The notes: a model not told the origin generated them from the sequence alone. A stretch of DNA of 64,000 nt from Paractinoplanes aksuensis (GCF_024137025.1 NZ_JAMYJR010000027.1:124001-188000); one strand, 5' to 3'. Counted from the stretch's first letter, positions 7,531 to 17,510 are shown. A program made the numbers and translations.

Positions 7531-10235
7531 TCGACCTCGCCGAGGGCGGCCGCCAGCTGGTTGCGGCCGGTGACGCCGAGTTTGGGATACACGTGGTAGA
7601 GGTGCGTGCTGACCGTGCGATGGGACAGGTAGACGCGATCGGCGATCTCTTTGTTGGTGAGACCGTCGGCGGCCAGGCGCGCCACCTGCCACTCCTGCGG
7701 GGTCAGGCTCTGGCGGGGTGAGGGAGCAGCGGCGTTCGGCCGGGACGGCGCCTCCCCCGCCGCGCGCAGCTCGCCGGCGGCCCGCTCGGCGAACATCCGG
7801 GCACCGATGGCGTCGAAGCGGCGCAGGGCCTCGGCCAGGTGGCGGCGGGCGTCGACCACCCGGCGCCGGCGCCGCAGCCATTCGCCGTAGAGCAGGTGGG
7901 TGCGGGCCAGCTCGAGCGGCGCGTCGCTCACCGAGCCGGCGTGCAGGGCCCGCTCGAAGTGGTCCTCGGCGTCGTCGCCGCCGGCCAGCTGGGCCCGGCT
8001 CCGCTCGACCAGGGCGGTGAGGTATTCCGAGCCCAGGGCGGCGGCGGTCGTTCCGGCCGTACGCACCGCGTCGGCGACCGCCTCGGGCCGGCCGGCCCGC
8101 ACCGCCGCCTCGGTGTGGTCGGCCACCGCCCACAGCGCGCGGGTCGAGTGCACCCCCATGTGCCCGAACTCGACCAGCGCGTCGGCCACCCGGTGCTCGC
8201 TGAGGCCGGTCAGGGCGGCCGCCCAGCGCGCGTCGGCGCTGGCCAGGGCGAGCGGCCCGAGCCGGTCGAGCTCGTGGAAGGCCCGCAACGCCGCGCGCGC
8301 CGCGTCCAGCTCGCCCAGCAGCGCGTGGGCGCGAGCCACCGTGGCGTACGCGGTGCTCTCGGTCAACGGCTGCCCGGTGTCCTGGGCCATGCGGACGGCG
8401 TACTCGGCGTCGGCCAGCCCCTCGACCAACCGGCCCCACAGCAGGTGGACGTTGGCCCGGCCACGCAGGGCCTGCGCGTGATCGGCCGGCTGGCCGTGGT
8501 GATGGAACCACTCGCAGCAGAGGTCCCAGGCGGTGAACGCCGTCTCCAGATCCTGCAGGGACTCGGCCGCGATGGCCAAGGTCAGCAGGCCCTGACCGTG
8601 CTCGGCCAGCTCGGGGATGAGAGCCGGCAGCCGGGCCCGCAGCTCCGCGGCCTCGCCCAGCGGGGCCAGCATGGCCAGCGCGATCGACCGCAGCGGACTC
8701 GCCCGGCTGATGCTCTTGAGCTCCGCGGTCAGCCGGCTCCACTCGGCCCGGGGCAGGTTGCGCCCGCGCGCGTTGATGGCCGCGCCCCAGAGGATCCGGA
8801 TCCGGCGGTCGACGTCCTCGGGCCGTTTCGACAACGCCCGGCTCATCGCGGCCAGCTCGGCCCGGCTGTAGCCGGGCACCCCGACCTGCATGCTGAAACT
8901 GAGCCGGGTGGCGGCGATGGCGGCGATCGTCTCCGGCTCGGTCACGATCGCCTCGGCCTGTTCGAGCAACCGCATCGCCTCGAAGTTCATCCCGGTCGCG
9001 CGGGCGGCCTCGGCCGCGGCGGCGAGCCGGCGGGCCCGTTCGGCCGGGCCGGGTGAGATCGCGGCGGCCCGCTCGTAGGCCCGTACGGCCTCGGGCTGGG
9101 CGCCGCGCCGGCGGGCCCGTCCGGCCGCGGCGTCGAGCTCGGCCGCCACCGCCTCGCTGTGCTCGACCGTGGCCGACGCCCGGTGCCAGGCCGCCCGGGC
9201 CGGATCGGGTACGACCGCGGCCAGGGCGAGATGGGCGTTCGTCCACTCCGCGGTGGTCGCGGCGCCCTCGACCGCCGACCGGACGAGGGGATGACGGAAG
9301 CGCAGCCCGCCGCCGTAGGCGCCGACCAGGCCGGTCGACTCGAGCGGTTCGAGATCCGCCACACCGGCGTCGACCGCCCCGGCCGCGGCCAGGATGTCCC
9401 GCAGGTCGGCCCCGTCGGCCGCCGCGGCCAGCACGAGCAGGCGCCGGCCGCCCGCCGGGAGCTGGGCCAGCTGGGTCAGGAAGGCGCGTTCCAGCCGCTT
9501 GGTCGTGGGCAGCCGGGAGTTCAGGGCCACCCGCTCCATCCCGTGCTCGCGCAGGGCCGCGGGCAGCTCGCGCAGGGCGAGCGGGTTGCCGCCGGCCTCG
9601 TTCAGCACGCGGGCCCGGACCGGGGCGGGCAGATCGGCGGCCAGGTCGTCGAGCACCGCGGCCGCGGCCCGGTCGTCGAGCGGCCCGACCGGAAGGCGCC
9701 GCGGCCACTGCTCCGCACCGTCCGAACCGGTGCGCATCGTGGCCACCAGCACGATCGGCGACTGCGACAGCCGGCGGGCGACGAAGGTGAGGACGGACTC
9801 ACTGGACGGGTCGAGCCACTGCGCGTCCTCGACCGCGACGAACAGCGGCCGTTCGCCGGCCGCCTCCTCCAGCAGCCCCAGACAGGCCAGGCTGACCACC
9901 AGGCGGTCCGGAGCCTCCCCGTCCTGCAGCGCGAAGGCCACCATCAGGGCGGTCCGTTGCCGGGGCGGCAGGGCCTCGGCCAGCGGCAACAGGGGGTGCA
10001 CCAGCTCGTGCAGCGTGTCGAAGCCGACCGGCGCCGCGTTCTGCAGCCCCGTGCACCGCAGCACCCGGAACCCGGCCCGCGCGGCCTCGCCGGCGGACAG
10101 ATCGAGCAGGGCGGTCTTGCCGATGCCCGGGTCTCCCTCGAGCACGAGCGACGCGCCGGCCTCGCGCGCGCCCGCGATCAAGTCGCGCAGCACGGCGCTC
10201 TCCGCCTCCCGGCCGACCATACGAAAGGCGTCCAC
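7521..10235 (-). CDS. LAL-family (large ATP-binding LuxR) transcriptional regulator
   Basis: The 904-aa protein has an N-terminal AAA/STAND ATPase domain with Walker A GDPGIGKTA (residues 34-42) and Walker B LFVAVEDAQWLD. A long TPR-like helical middle follows, and then a C-terminal LuxR helix-turn-helix (about 845-895) with LTNKEIADRVYLSHRTVSTHL. LAL regulators activate nearby genes, often in secondary metabolism or sugar use. The start is a GTG at 10235 with no ribosome site. A -10 box TAGCGT lies six bases before it, which suggests a leaderless mRNA. ATG at 10220 is the alternative. The divergent neighbour is a broken paralogue. Confidence 0.9.
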   Translation of the reverse strand: MDAFRMVGREAESAVLRDLIAGAREAGASLVLEGDPGIGKTALLDLSAGEAARAGFRVLRCTGLQNAAPVGFDTLHELVHPLLPLAEALPPRQRTALMVAFALQDGEAPDRLVVSLACLGLLEEAAGERPLFVAVEDAQWLDPSSESVLTFVARRLSQSPIVLVATMRTGSDGAEQWPRRLPVGPLDDRAAAAVLDDLAADLPAPVRARVLNEAGGNPLALRELPAALREHGMERVALNSRLPTTKRLERAFLTQLAQLPAGGRRLLVLAAAADGADLRDILAAAGAVDAGVADLEPLESTGLVGAYGGGLRFRHPLVRSAVEGAATTAEWTNAHLALAAVVPDPARAAWHRASATVEHSEAVAAELDAAAGRARRRGAQPEAVRAYERAAAISPGPAERARRLAAAAEAARATGMNFEAMRLLEQAEAIVTEPETIAAIAATRLSFSMQVGVPGYSRAELAAMSRALSKRPEDVDRRIRILWGAAINARGRNLPRAEWSRLTAELKSISRASPLRSIALAMLAPLGEAAELRARLPALIPELAEHGQGLLTLAIAAESLQDLETAFTAWDLCCEWFHHHGQPADHAQALRGRANVHLLWGRLVEGLADAEYAVRMAQDTGQPLTESTAYATVARAHALLGELDAARAALRAFHELDRLGPLALASADARWAAALTGLSEHRVADALVEFGHMGVHSTRALWAVADHTEAAVRAGRPEAVADAVRTAGTTAAALGSEYLTALVERSRAQLAGGDDAEDHFERALHAGSVSDAPLELARTHLLYGEWLRRRRRVVDARRHLAEALRRFDAIGARMFAERAAGELRAAGEAPSRPNAAAPSPRQSLTPQEWQVARLAADGLTNKEIADRVYLSHRTVSTHLYHVYPKLGVTGRNQLAAALGEVDQT

Positions 10236-10274
10236 GCGACCACGCTAGGCAAAGATCACTCCCGGTGTCGACCG

Positions 10275-10289
10275 TGGCCGACCTCACCC
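10275..10289. promoter_or_regulatory. Palindrome between the divergent LAL genes
   Basis: In ACCTCACCCGGTGAGGG a 6-bp inverted repeat, CTCACC and GGTGAG around one C, lies in the 139-bp region between the two divergent LAL genes. It is a possible regulator site; support is only the symmetry and position. Confidence 0.3.
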
Positions 10290-10374
10290 GGTGAGGGCAG
10301 CGTCACCGGCGACGACGCCCGGATACGTAACGTCACGGATGCCACCCGGCCCGCGGCGCGGCAGAGTTGCCGCC

Positions 10375-13132
10375 ATGATCGGTCGTGAGTCGCAGACCAG
10401 TGAGCTCCGGCGCCTGCTGACCGCGCCGCCCGACGGGCCGCCGGCCGTCTTCCTGACCGGGCCGGCCGGCATCGGCAAGAACGCCCTGCTCGAGTACGCC
10501 CGGGGGTGGGCCACCGAGGCCGGGCACACCGTGCTGAGCTGCGCCGCCCTGCAGAACGAGATGCCGGTCGGGTTCGCCGGCCTGCACACGCTGCTGCACC
10601 CGGTGCGTGCCCTCGGATCCGGGCTTCCGGAGCGGCAGCGGCAGGCCCTGGCCGGCGCGTTCGGCGAGGAGCCGGAGGCGGCCGGGAACGCGCTGCTGCT
10701 GCGGCTGGCCGTCGTCGGCCTGGTCGAGGCGGCCGCGGCCACGCGGCCGGTCACTCTGGTCGTCGACGACTGGCAGTGGCTCGACCCGTCGACCCGGGAC
10801 GTGATCAGCTTTCTGGTGCGGAACCGGCGCGGCCCCCGGGTCGTGCTCGTGGCGACGGTCCGGGTGGGACGGGGACACCTTCGCCGGGCCCGGGGGCACG
10901 GACCTGGCCGTGCCCGCCCTCAGTCGTACCGAATCGGAGCTTTTCCTGGCCGCTCTGGGCGAGCCGTTGAACGCGCGCCGGCACGAGCTGGTGCTGCGGT
11001 TCGCGCAGGGCAATCCGCTCGCGCTCGGCGAGCTCTTCCACGCCGCCCGCACCGGCGCGACGATCGAGGACAGCGTCGTCCCGATCACCGCGCGGCTCGA
11101 ACGTGCCTTCGCGTCCGAGGTCGGCGCGCTCGACCCGCGCGCCCGGCGCCTGCTGCTGCTGGCCGTGGCCGGGGTCGACATCAGCCTGGCCGAGTTGATG
11201 GCGGCCGCGGCCACGGTCGGCGCCGGACCGGGCGAGCTCGGCGCGTTGGAGGAGCACGGGCTGCTCACCGTCAGCGGCGGCAACCTGCGCTTCCGCCATC
11301 CGCTGCTGCGCTCGACCGTCTACGGCCGGGCCGCGCTGACGGAGCGCATCGCCGCCCACGAGACCCTGGCCGCCGTCGTGGCCGACCCCCACCGGCGGGC
11401 CTGGCACCGGGCCGGCGCCGTCCTGGGTTGGGACGACGACATCGCCCGGGAGCTCGAGGAAGCGGCCCGGGAGTTGGCCCGGCGGGGCGCTCCGGCCGAG
11501 GCCGCGGCCGCGCTGAGCCGGGCCGCCGAACTCACCACCGGCCCCCGCGACCGGGCCCGGCGCCTGGTCGACGCGGCCGAGCACGCGCGGCGGGCCGGGC
11601 TCACCGACCTGGTGGCCGAGCTGGTCGGCCGGGCCCGGCCGCTCACCGACGACCCGGTCGTCCGGCTCATGCTGCACACCATGCGGGCCGGCACGGCCGC
11701 GTTCGCCAGCGCGACCCGGCCCGACCTGCAGCCGTACGCCGATTTCGCCCGCGAGCTGGCCGGCCGGGACGCTGCCGACTTCGACGAGAACCTGCTCCGG
11801 CTGCTGTGGCCGATGGGCCCGCTCGTGTGGCTGTACGGCGGGGACGGCCCGGTCGTGCAGCAGGCCGTCGAGCACGTGCTGGCCATCCGGACGCCCCGGT
11901 GGAGCCCCTGGAAGTGGCTGCTGCTGGCCGCGCTCGACCCACCCCGGTTCGCCGAGCGGATCGTGCCCCGGCTCGACGAGATGCTCGCGCTGTGGGAGTC
12001 CGACCCGGGCGCGCTGCCGGTGAACTTCGCGCACATCGTCTCGGCCGTGCAGCGCGTCACCCGGTCCGTTCCCCTGCACGAGAAGATCCGCGACACCCTG
12101 CGCGCCGGGGGCAGCGGAGCCGACCAGGCCCGGCACGAGGTGGCCCTGGCGACCTCGCGCAACGTCATCGGCGACCCGCGCGGGGGTCTGGTCGCGGCCC
12201 GGGTCGCGACCCGGCTCAGCGAGGCGCTGGCCCTGCCGATGCAGACCGCGGCCGGGTACGCGGCCGAGGCCCTCGCGCAGGCCTGGCTGGGCGACGCCGC
12301 CGGGAGCCGGGCCGCGTTCGAGGCGAGCGAGCGGACAGCGCCGACGGCGTGGCCGATCGTGCGGGCCAACCGCCACTGGGCTGCGGGCCTGCTCGCGCTG
12401 AGTGAGCGCCGCTACCGCGAGGCCTGGGACCATCTGGGTCGTACGTCCGTGCACGCCACCACGTACCTTTGGGCAATCGGCGACCTCACCGAGGCGGCCG
12501 TGCCCGCCGGCGAGACCGTGGCCGCCCGCGCGGCGCTGGCCGACCTGCACCCGGACGTGCTGGCCCTGGACTCGCCCGAGGTCGACGCCACCTACGAGCG
12601 GGCCCGGGCCCTGGTCGACTAGTCCGGAGCGGCCGAGCTGCACTTCCGGCGGTCGCTGGCCGCGGGACAACGGGCGGGGCTGCCGCTGCAGCAGGCGCGC
12701 ACCCACCTGGCGTACGGAAGCTGGCTCCGCCGGGAACGCCGGATCCTGGACTCCCGGCAGCACCTGCGGGAGGCCCGCCGCCTGTTCGACGCGGCCGGGG
12801 CGGCCCACTTCTCGGAGCTCGCCGCGACCGAACTGCGCGCCTCGGGCGTACGCAGCGAGGCCCCGGCCGGCGGTGAGGTGCTGACCGACCAGGAAGCCCA
12901 GATAGCGACGCTGGCCGCAAGGGGGCTGTCCAACAAAGAGATCGCCGCCCGCCTGTTCCTGTCGCCGCGCACGGTCAGCTCCCATCTCTACCGCATCTTC
13001 CCCAAACTGCACGTCACCCGGCGCTCGCAGCTGCGCGACGCCCTGACTCACGGCAGCGGCAGGCCGATCTCGTCGATGGCCACCTGGAACTCGGCCACGA
13101 GACCGTCGGACGAGAAGACCGTGCCGGCGTAG
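10375..13132 (+). pseudogene. Second LAL-family regulator, broken by a frameshift and an in-frame stop
   Basis: Three collinear blocks together make one full LAL regulator. 10375 to about 10872 encodes the ATPase N-terminus (VFLTGPAGIGKNALLEYA, Walker B LVVDDWQWLD). From about 10873 the reading must skip one base into the second frame (DGDTFAGPGG, PALSRTESELF), which runs to a TAG at 12620-12622. The same frame then continues without a gap through SGAAELHFRRSLAAGQ to a complete LuxR HTH (LSNKEIAARLFLSPRTVSSHL) ending near 13050, with a readthrough tail to 13132. The Walker A motif also has Asn where Thr or Ser is needed (GKN). The copy is similar to the intact LAL gene next door, so it looks like a decaying paralogue. 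Confidence 0.8.
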
Positions 13133-13320
13133 GTGTCGGCCGGCCCCCGATGCCGGCCACGCGCACCGTGACCAGCACCTCGGCCGGATTCGGAGCGGCC
13201 GGCAGCACGTCCGGCTCAACCACGACCGCCGAGGCCCGGATGACGAACCCCGGGGCCCGCCGGACCGGCTGGACCAGATCATCGACCGGTGCCAGGCCCA
13301 GGTGAAGAGCAGGTGGGTGC
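13048..13320 (-). pseudogene. Decayed remnant, family unrecognised
   Basis: The minus strand here holds protein-like sequence in two frames. Upstream is LAPVDDLVQPVRRAPGFVIR followed by PNPAEVLVTVRVAGIG. Downstream, after one frameshift near 13145, is TYAGTVFSSDGLVAEF ending GLPLP and a TGA at 13048-13050. Neither part has a usable start, and the 3' end overlaps the tail of the broken LAL gene. It is probably the tail of a lost small gene. Confidence 0.35.
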
Positions 13321-13358
13321 CGGGGAACCACCCGCCGTGACGGTACTACGGTGGCCGG

Positions 13359-13739
13359 ATGACTGACGTCGACCCGGGAGAGTTGGAGCGGCGCCGGCTC
13401 GCCGCGCTGGTGGCCGCGGACAGCGCGCTCCTGGACGACCTGCACTCCGACGACTTCATCCTGGTCAATCCGGGCGGCGGGGAGTGGGACAAGGCGTTCT
13501 ACCTCGGCGGCATCGCCGACGGATCGATCGACTACCGCCGGTTCGAACCGGTGACACCGCTCCAGGTCATGGCCGACGCCGGCGTGGCCGTGGTGAAGTA
13601 CCGATCCGCGATCGAGATAGCCGTCGGCGGCGGCCCCTACGAATCACTCAACGCGTGGCACCTCGACTGCTACCGGCGGGATGAGCACGCCCATCAGTGG
13701 CGCTGCGTATGGTCACAGGCCACCCGCAGCAACGACTGA
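13359..13739 (+). CDS. NTF2-like / DUF4440 family protein
   Basis: This 126-aa protein has the NTF2-like cone fold. It shows the usual opening helix (LERRRLAALVAADSALLDDLHSDDFILVNPGG), a central VMADAGVAVVKYRSAIEI strand pair and a final WHLDCYRRDEHAHQWRCVWSQAT strand. Such proteins are cytosolic, and some are isomerases or hydratases, but the active site is not defined here. The start ATG has no ribosome site; TACGGT six bases before it suggests leaderless transcription. The last 27 bp overlap the end of the convergent AfsR-type gene. Confidence 0.75.
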   Translation: MTDVDPGELERRRLAALVAADSALLDDLHSDDFILVNPGGGEWDKAFYLGGIADGSIDYRRFEPVTPLQVMADAGVAVVKYRSAIEIAVGGGPYESLNAWHLDCYRRDEHAHQWRCVWSQATRSND

Positions 13740-16721
13740 CGGCAGGACGCAGCCGGTTTCGTCGCGGAGTTGGTGGGCTTCCTGTAGCGCCGCGTCTGCT
13801 TCGGGGGAACGGTTTTGCCGGCGGTTGATTGTGGACTGGACGGTCAGTGCGCGGGCCAGCAACACCCGATAGCCCGCCGTGCGGGCCCGGGCCACGGCCC
13901 GCTCGATTGTCGTCGCGGCCTGTGGCAGGTCGCCCTGGGACAGGTAGGCCGTGGCCAGGCCGGTGGTGGCGTCGATCTCGACGTAGACGTCGGAGGCCTG
14001 AGCCGCCAGGCGCAGCGCCGCCGAGTACTGGCTGATCGCGTCGTGGGTGCGGCCCAGCGCGAGGTAGGCCGGCGCCAGCGCGTTGCGGGCCTGGCATTCG
14101 CCCCCGACGTCGCCCACGGTCGAGCTCACCTCGGCGGCGTGCTCGGCGTGCTGCCGCGCCTGCTGCGGATCGACCGCCGCCGTGGCCAGCGACACCCGGG
14201 CCACGGTGTCGAGCATCGGTTCGTCCAGCTCGCGGGCCAGCCGCAGCGACTCGGTGGCCTCGGCCACGGCCCCTTCGGCGTCGCCCTGCTGGCACAGCAC
14301 CATGGCCAGGTTCCCGCGGGTCAGCGCCTCGGCCGTGCGAGCCCCGTCCTGCTGGGCCAGCGTCAGGTTCATGAGCAGGTACTCCCGGGCGGCCGCCAAC
14401 CGGCCCAGGCTGAACTGGGCGCCCGCCAACAGGTTGTACGCGTCCCCGGCGGGCCGCCCGCCGCTGCGGCGCGTGACGTCGAGGCTGTTCTCCAGGTGGT
14501 CGACGGCGGTTTCGAAGTCGCCCTGGATGAAGGCCAGCGACCCGATCGCGCTCTCCGCCACCGCCTCGGCCTCGGGCCAGCTCGCGTCCCGGCTCAGCCG
14601 CAGCGTCTCCGCGTACTGGGCGTGCGCGGCCGGAGCGTCGTGCCGCCGCTGGTAGTAGTTGCCCAGGCTCAGAGCGGCCATCGTCCGCGCCCGCACATCG
14701 TCGGCGGTGGCGGCGGCCGTGGCCACGGCCAGCCACTGGTCGCCGAAGCCGCGGCCCCAGAACCAGCCGCGCAGCAGGTCGGCCAGGTGCCACGAGCCGG
14801 GCTGCAGGCCGACCGCGACCAGGTTGGCCAGTTCGGCGTTCAGCCACTCCACGAGGTCGGGCACCGCGGCCGGCTCGGCGTCGCGGGGGCGGTCCTCCGG
14901 ATAGGGCAAGCGGATCATCTGCGGGTACATCGCGCGCGCGGCACTGTCGCAGCGGCGCAGGTAGTACTCGTACAGAAGGCTTGTCGCCTCTTCGGCCTCG
15001 GCCGGTTCGGCGCGCCCCCGGGCGTACTCGCGCAGCAGGTCGTGTGGCGCGTAGCGGTCGGCGCCGCGGGGCTCGACGAGGTGGGCGCGGGCGAGGCGGC
15101 GCAACCGGCGGCGGGCCGAGTCGACCGTGCCGGCGGTGGCCGCGGCGACCGACTCCGGGGTGAAGTCGTGACACGGCAGCACACCCAGGATCCGGAACGT
15201 ACGCTGCTCGGCCTGATCCAGGCTCTCGTAGGAGAGATCGAACGTGGCGGCCACCCGCAGGTCGCGTTCGCCGTCCACCGCGAGCGCGGCGAAACGGTCG
15301 AGGCGCAGGTCGGACAGGTGGGTGGCGATGTCGCGGCGCGGGTCCTCGGCCAGGTTGGCGGCGGCGATGCACACGGCCAGCGGCAGTCGGTCGCACGCCT
15401 CGACCAGGTCGGTGGCCGCGCCGGGCTGGGCGCCGACACGGGTGTCGTCCAGGAAGCGGCCGAGCAGTTCGACGGCGTCGGCCGGGGGCAGCGGCGGCAC
15501 GGTCAGCGAGCGCGCCCCGTGCCCGGCCACCAGCCCGGTCAGGCGGTTGCGGCTGGTCACCACGGCGACCGCGGCGGGACTGCCGGGCAGCAGGTCGCGC
15601 ACCTGTTCGGCCGAGCGGGCGTTGTCGAGCACGACCAGGAGGCGCCGGCCCGAGACCATCGAGCGGTACAGCGCGACCGCGTCCTCGTGCCGGGCGGGCA
15701 CGGCCCGGGCCTCGACGCCGAGCGAGATCAGCAGGTGCCCGACCGCCTCGGCCGTGGGCATGGGCCGCTGCCGGTGGAAGCCGTGCAGGTCGATGAAGAG
15801 CGACCCGTCCGGGAAGCCGGCCGCCGCGTCGTGCGCCCACTGCACCACCAGCGCGGTCTTGCCGACCCCGGGCGGGCCGACCACCGCCACCAGGCCCGAT
15901 TCGGCCAGCTCGTCGAGGCGCTTGAGGTCGGCCGAGCGTCCGGTGAAATAGGACGTGGCCGGGGGCAGTTCGGCCGGTGGGCGGGCCGGGGCGGGCTGAT
16001 CACGCAGGATGGCCTGCTGCAGCTCGGTGAGCGCCCCGCCCGGTTCGATGCCCAGGTCGGCGACCAGGGTCTCGCGCAGGTCCCGGTACACCTTGAGCGC
16101 GTCGGCCTTGCGCCCGGCGCCGCTCAGCGCGCGCATCAACTGCCCGTGCAGCCGTTCCCGGTACGGGTTCTCGCTGGTCAGCACGGTCAGCTCGACCGTG
16201 ATCCCCGCCCCCGCCCCCAGGTCGAGCTCGACTTCGAAGCTCCGTTCCAGAGCCGACAGCCGAAATTCCTCCAAGCGCATGACGTACGCGGTGAGGGCCC
16301 GTTCCTCGGCCAGTGCTCCGAACGGCCGGCTCTTCCAGCCGCTCAACGCCGTACGAAATCGGTCTCGGGCCTCTTCGAGCTCGCCCCGGCCCACGGCGTC
16401 GTCGGCGGCCGCGATCCCCGCCTCGAACTGCCGCGCGTCCACCGTCGACGGCTCGGCCACCAGGCAGTACGTGACTCCCTCGCGCACCAGCGTGTCGTGC
16501 CCGAGCTGGCGCCGCAGCCGGTGGACGTAGCTGCGCAGGTTCTCGACCGCCGACGCCGGCGGCTGCTCGCCCCATAGGGCGTCCACCAGCTCCGGCACGG
16601 TGACCGACTCGTTGAGGCGGCTCACCAGGACGGCCAGCAGCAGCTTCGGTTTGCCCGGCCCGAGACCGACCACTTGACCGTCGTGCTCGACCTCGAACCC
16701 GTCCAGGATCCGGAACCTCAC
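13713..16721 (-). CDS. AfsR/SARP family transcriptional regulator
   Basis: The protein has 1002 aa. It begins with an OmpR-type winged helix (MRFRILDGFEVEHDG to VHRLRRQLG), then a bacterial transcriptional activation domain (residues about 95-245, DARQFEAGI to LGIEPGGALTELQQAIL). An NB-ARC ATPase follows with Walker A GPPGVGKTA (about 287) and Walker B LLVVLDNA. A long TPR array fills the C-terminus. AfsR-type proteins integrate signals and activate secondary metabolism genes. The GTG start at 16721 has GGAGGAC upstream. No biosynthetic cluster is adjacent, so its targets are unknown. Confidence 0.88.
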   Translation of the reverse strand: MRFRILDGFEVEHDGQVVGLGPGKPKLLLAVLVSRLNESVTVPELVDALWGEQPPASAVENLRSYVHRLRRQLGHDTLVREGVTYCLVAEPSTVDARQFEAGIAAADDAVGRGELEEARDRFRTALSGWKSRPFGALAEERALTAYVMRLEEFRLSALERSFEVELDLGAGAGITVELTVLTSENPYRERLHGQLMRALSGAGRKADALKVYRDLRETLVADLGIEPGGALTELQQAILRDQPAPARPPAELPPATSYFTGRSADLKRLDELAESGLVAVVGPPGVGKTALVVQWAHDAAAGFPDGSLFIDLHGFHRQRPMPTAEAVGHLLISLGVEARAVPARHEDAVALYRSMVSGRRLLVVLDNARSAEQVRDLLPGSPAAVAVVTSRNRLTGLVAGHGARSLTVPPLPPADAVELLGRFLDDTRVGAQPGAATDLVEACDRLPLAVCIAAANLAEDPRRDIATHLSDLRLDRFAALAVDGERDLRVAATFDLSYESLDQAEQRTFRILGVLPCHDFTPESVAAATAGTVDSARRRLRRLARAHLVEPRGADRYAPHDLLREYARGRAEPAEAEEATSLLYEYYLRRCDSAARAMYPQMIRLPYPEDRPRDAEPAAVPDLVEWLNAELANLVAVGLQPGSWHLADLLRGWFWGRGFGDQWLAVATAAATADDVRARTMAALSLGNYYQRRHDAPAAHAQYAETLRLSRDASWPEAEAVAESAIGSLAFIQGDFETAVDHLENSLDVTRRSGGRPAGDAYNLLAGAQFSLGRLAAAREYLLMNLTLAQQDGARTAEALTRGNLAMVLCQQGDAEGAVAEATESLRLARELDEPMLDTVARVSLATAAVDPQQARQHAEHAAEVSSTVGDVGGECQARNALAPAYLALGRTHDAISQYSAALRLAAQASDVYVEIDATTGLATAYLSQGDLPQAATTIERAVARARTAGYRVLLARALTVQSTINRRQNRSPEADAALQEAHQLRDETGCVLPSVVAAGGL

Positions 16722-16773
16722 CGCAGTCCTCCGTCACAGGCAGCTGCCAATCCGCCCACAACGATAGAAAAGA

Positions 16774-16814
16774 CGGTCGCTGCGGCCCTCCCCGCAGGGG
16801 CGCCGCAGCGACCG
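16774..16814 (-). terminator. Intrinsic terminator with U-rich tail
   Basis: A perfect 13-bp stem pairs CGGTCGCTGCGGC (16774-16786) with 16802-16814 around a 15-nt loop. Read on the minus strand it is followed by TCTTTTCT. It would end transcripts coming from the protease remnant before the AfsR-type gene. Confidence 0.75.
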
Positions 16815-16817
16815 ATG

Positions 16818-17415
16818 TCACTCTCGGGTCAGTATGCCGGAGCTGGCGATCTGCTTCTCCTCGCCGTTGACCCACACCGTGCCGTAGGCCGAGACGTTGC
16901 TGTTCGTGTAGGTCACGATCGCGAAGTCGTTGCCGTAGCGGCTGCCGTAGTCGGCCTCGTGCAGGGTGCCGAGCCGGGTCCCGCCGGACACCTTGTAATA
17001 GGCGTCGGCGGCGCAGTGCCCGGCGGTCAGGAAGTACCGCTGGCCCGCGCTGTTCCGGGCGTTGACCCCGAGCGAGCACCGGTAGGTGTCGTTGTAGATG
17101 CCCTGGCCGCCCGACGTGAACGGGCTCGCGGCGAGCTTGTTGCGCCCGCCGATCCGGGTCAGGCTCACTGCCTTCCCGTACGGCGCGACGACAGCTCCCA
17201 GCCGGGCTGACCGTCCCGTCCGCCTCGACCGCCACCCGGTTGCCGCGCGGGTCGATCCCCCACGACGTCCCGGCGATCTTCGGCTCCACCGCGTCCAGCG
17301 CCGCCTTGATCTCGTCGAGCTTCTGCTGGTCGTACGTGACCAGTTCGGCCTGGCCCCCGGCCGCCCGCACGGCCACGGCCGCCTTGGTGCCGGTCACGGC
17401 GATGGTCAGATCCCG
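16818..17415 (-). pseudogene. Streptogrisin/alpha-lytic-like serine protease remnant (S1E)
   Basis: The upstream part encodes a propeptide of the S1E protease type (AVTGTKAAVAVRAAGGQ, KIAGTSWGIDPRGNRVAVEA). A frameshift at about 17195-17205 then leads into the mature domain (VVAPYGKAVSLTRIGGRNK, RYFLTAGHC with the catalytic His, GNDFAIVTYTN with the Asp). The frame ends at 16818 after SSGILTRE, before the GDSGGP motif that would hold the catalytic Ser. The signal peptide is also missing. The gene is therefore broken at both ends and in the middle. It lies directly downstream of two micro-ORFs on the same strand. Confidence 0.75.
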
Positions 17416-17420
17416 GCGGA

Positions 17421-17510
17421 TCAGGTGACGATGGCGTTGAACAATGCGCCCAGAAAATCGAGGACGGTGCCGAACATCCCCCGGCGCTTGCGCTTGTTCC
17501 CTGAGGTCAC
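17421..17510 (-). CDS. Micro-ORF B, 29-aa cationic hydrophobic peptide
   Basis: The GTG start overlaps the TGA of micro-ORF A (GTGA), which implies translational coupling. The peptide is MTSGNKRKRRGM followed by FGTVLDFLGALFNAIVT. A basic head is joined to a hydrophobic or amphipathic helix, as in small membrane-active or membrane-anchored peptides. I do not recognise the family. It has no Cys, and no modifying enzyme is adjacent. Its reality rests on the coupling and on the promoter it shares with micro-ORF A. Confidence 0.5.
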   Translation of the reverse strand: MTSGNKRKRRGMFGTVLDFLGALFNAIVT

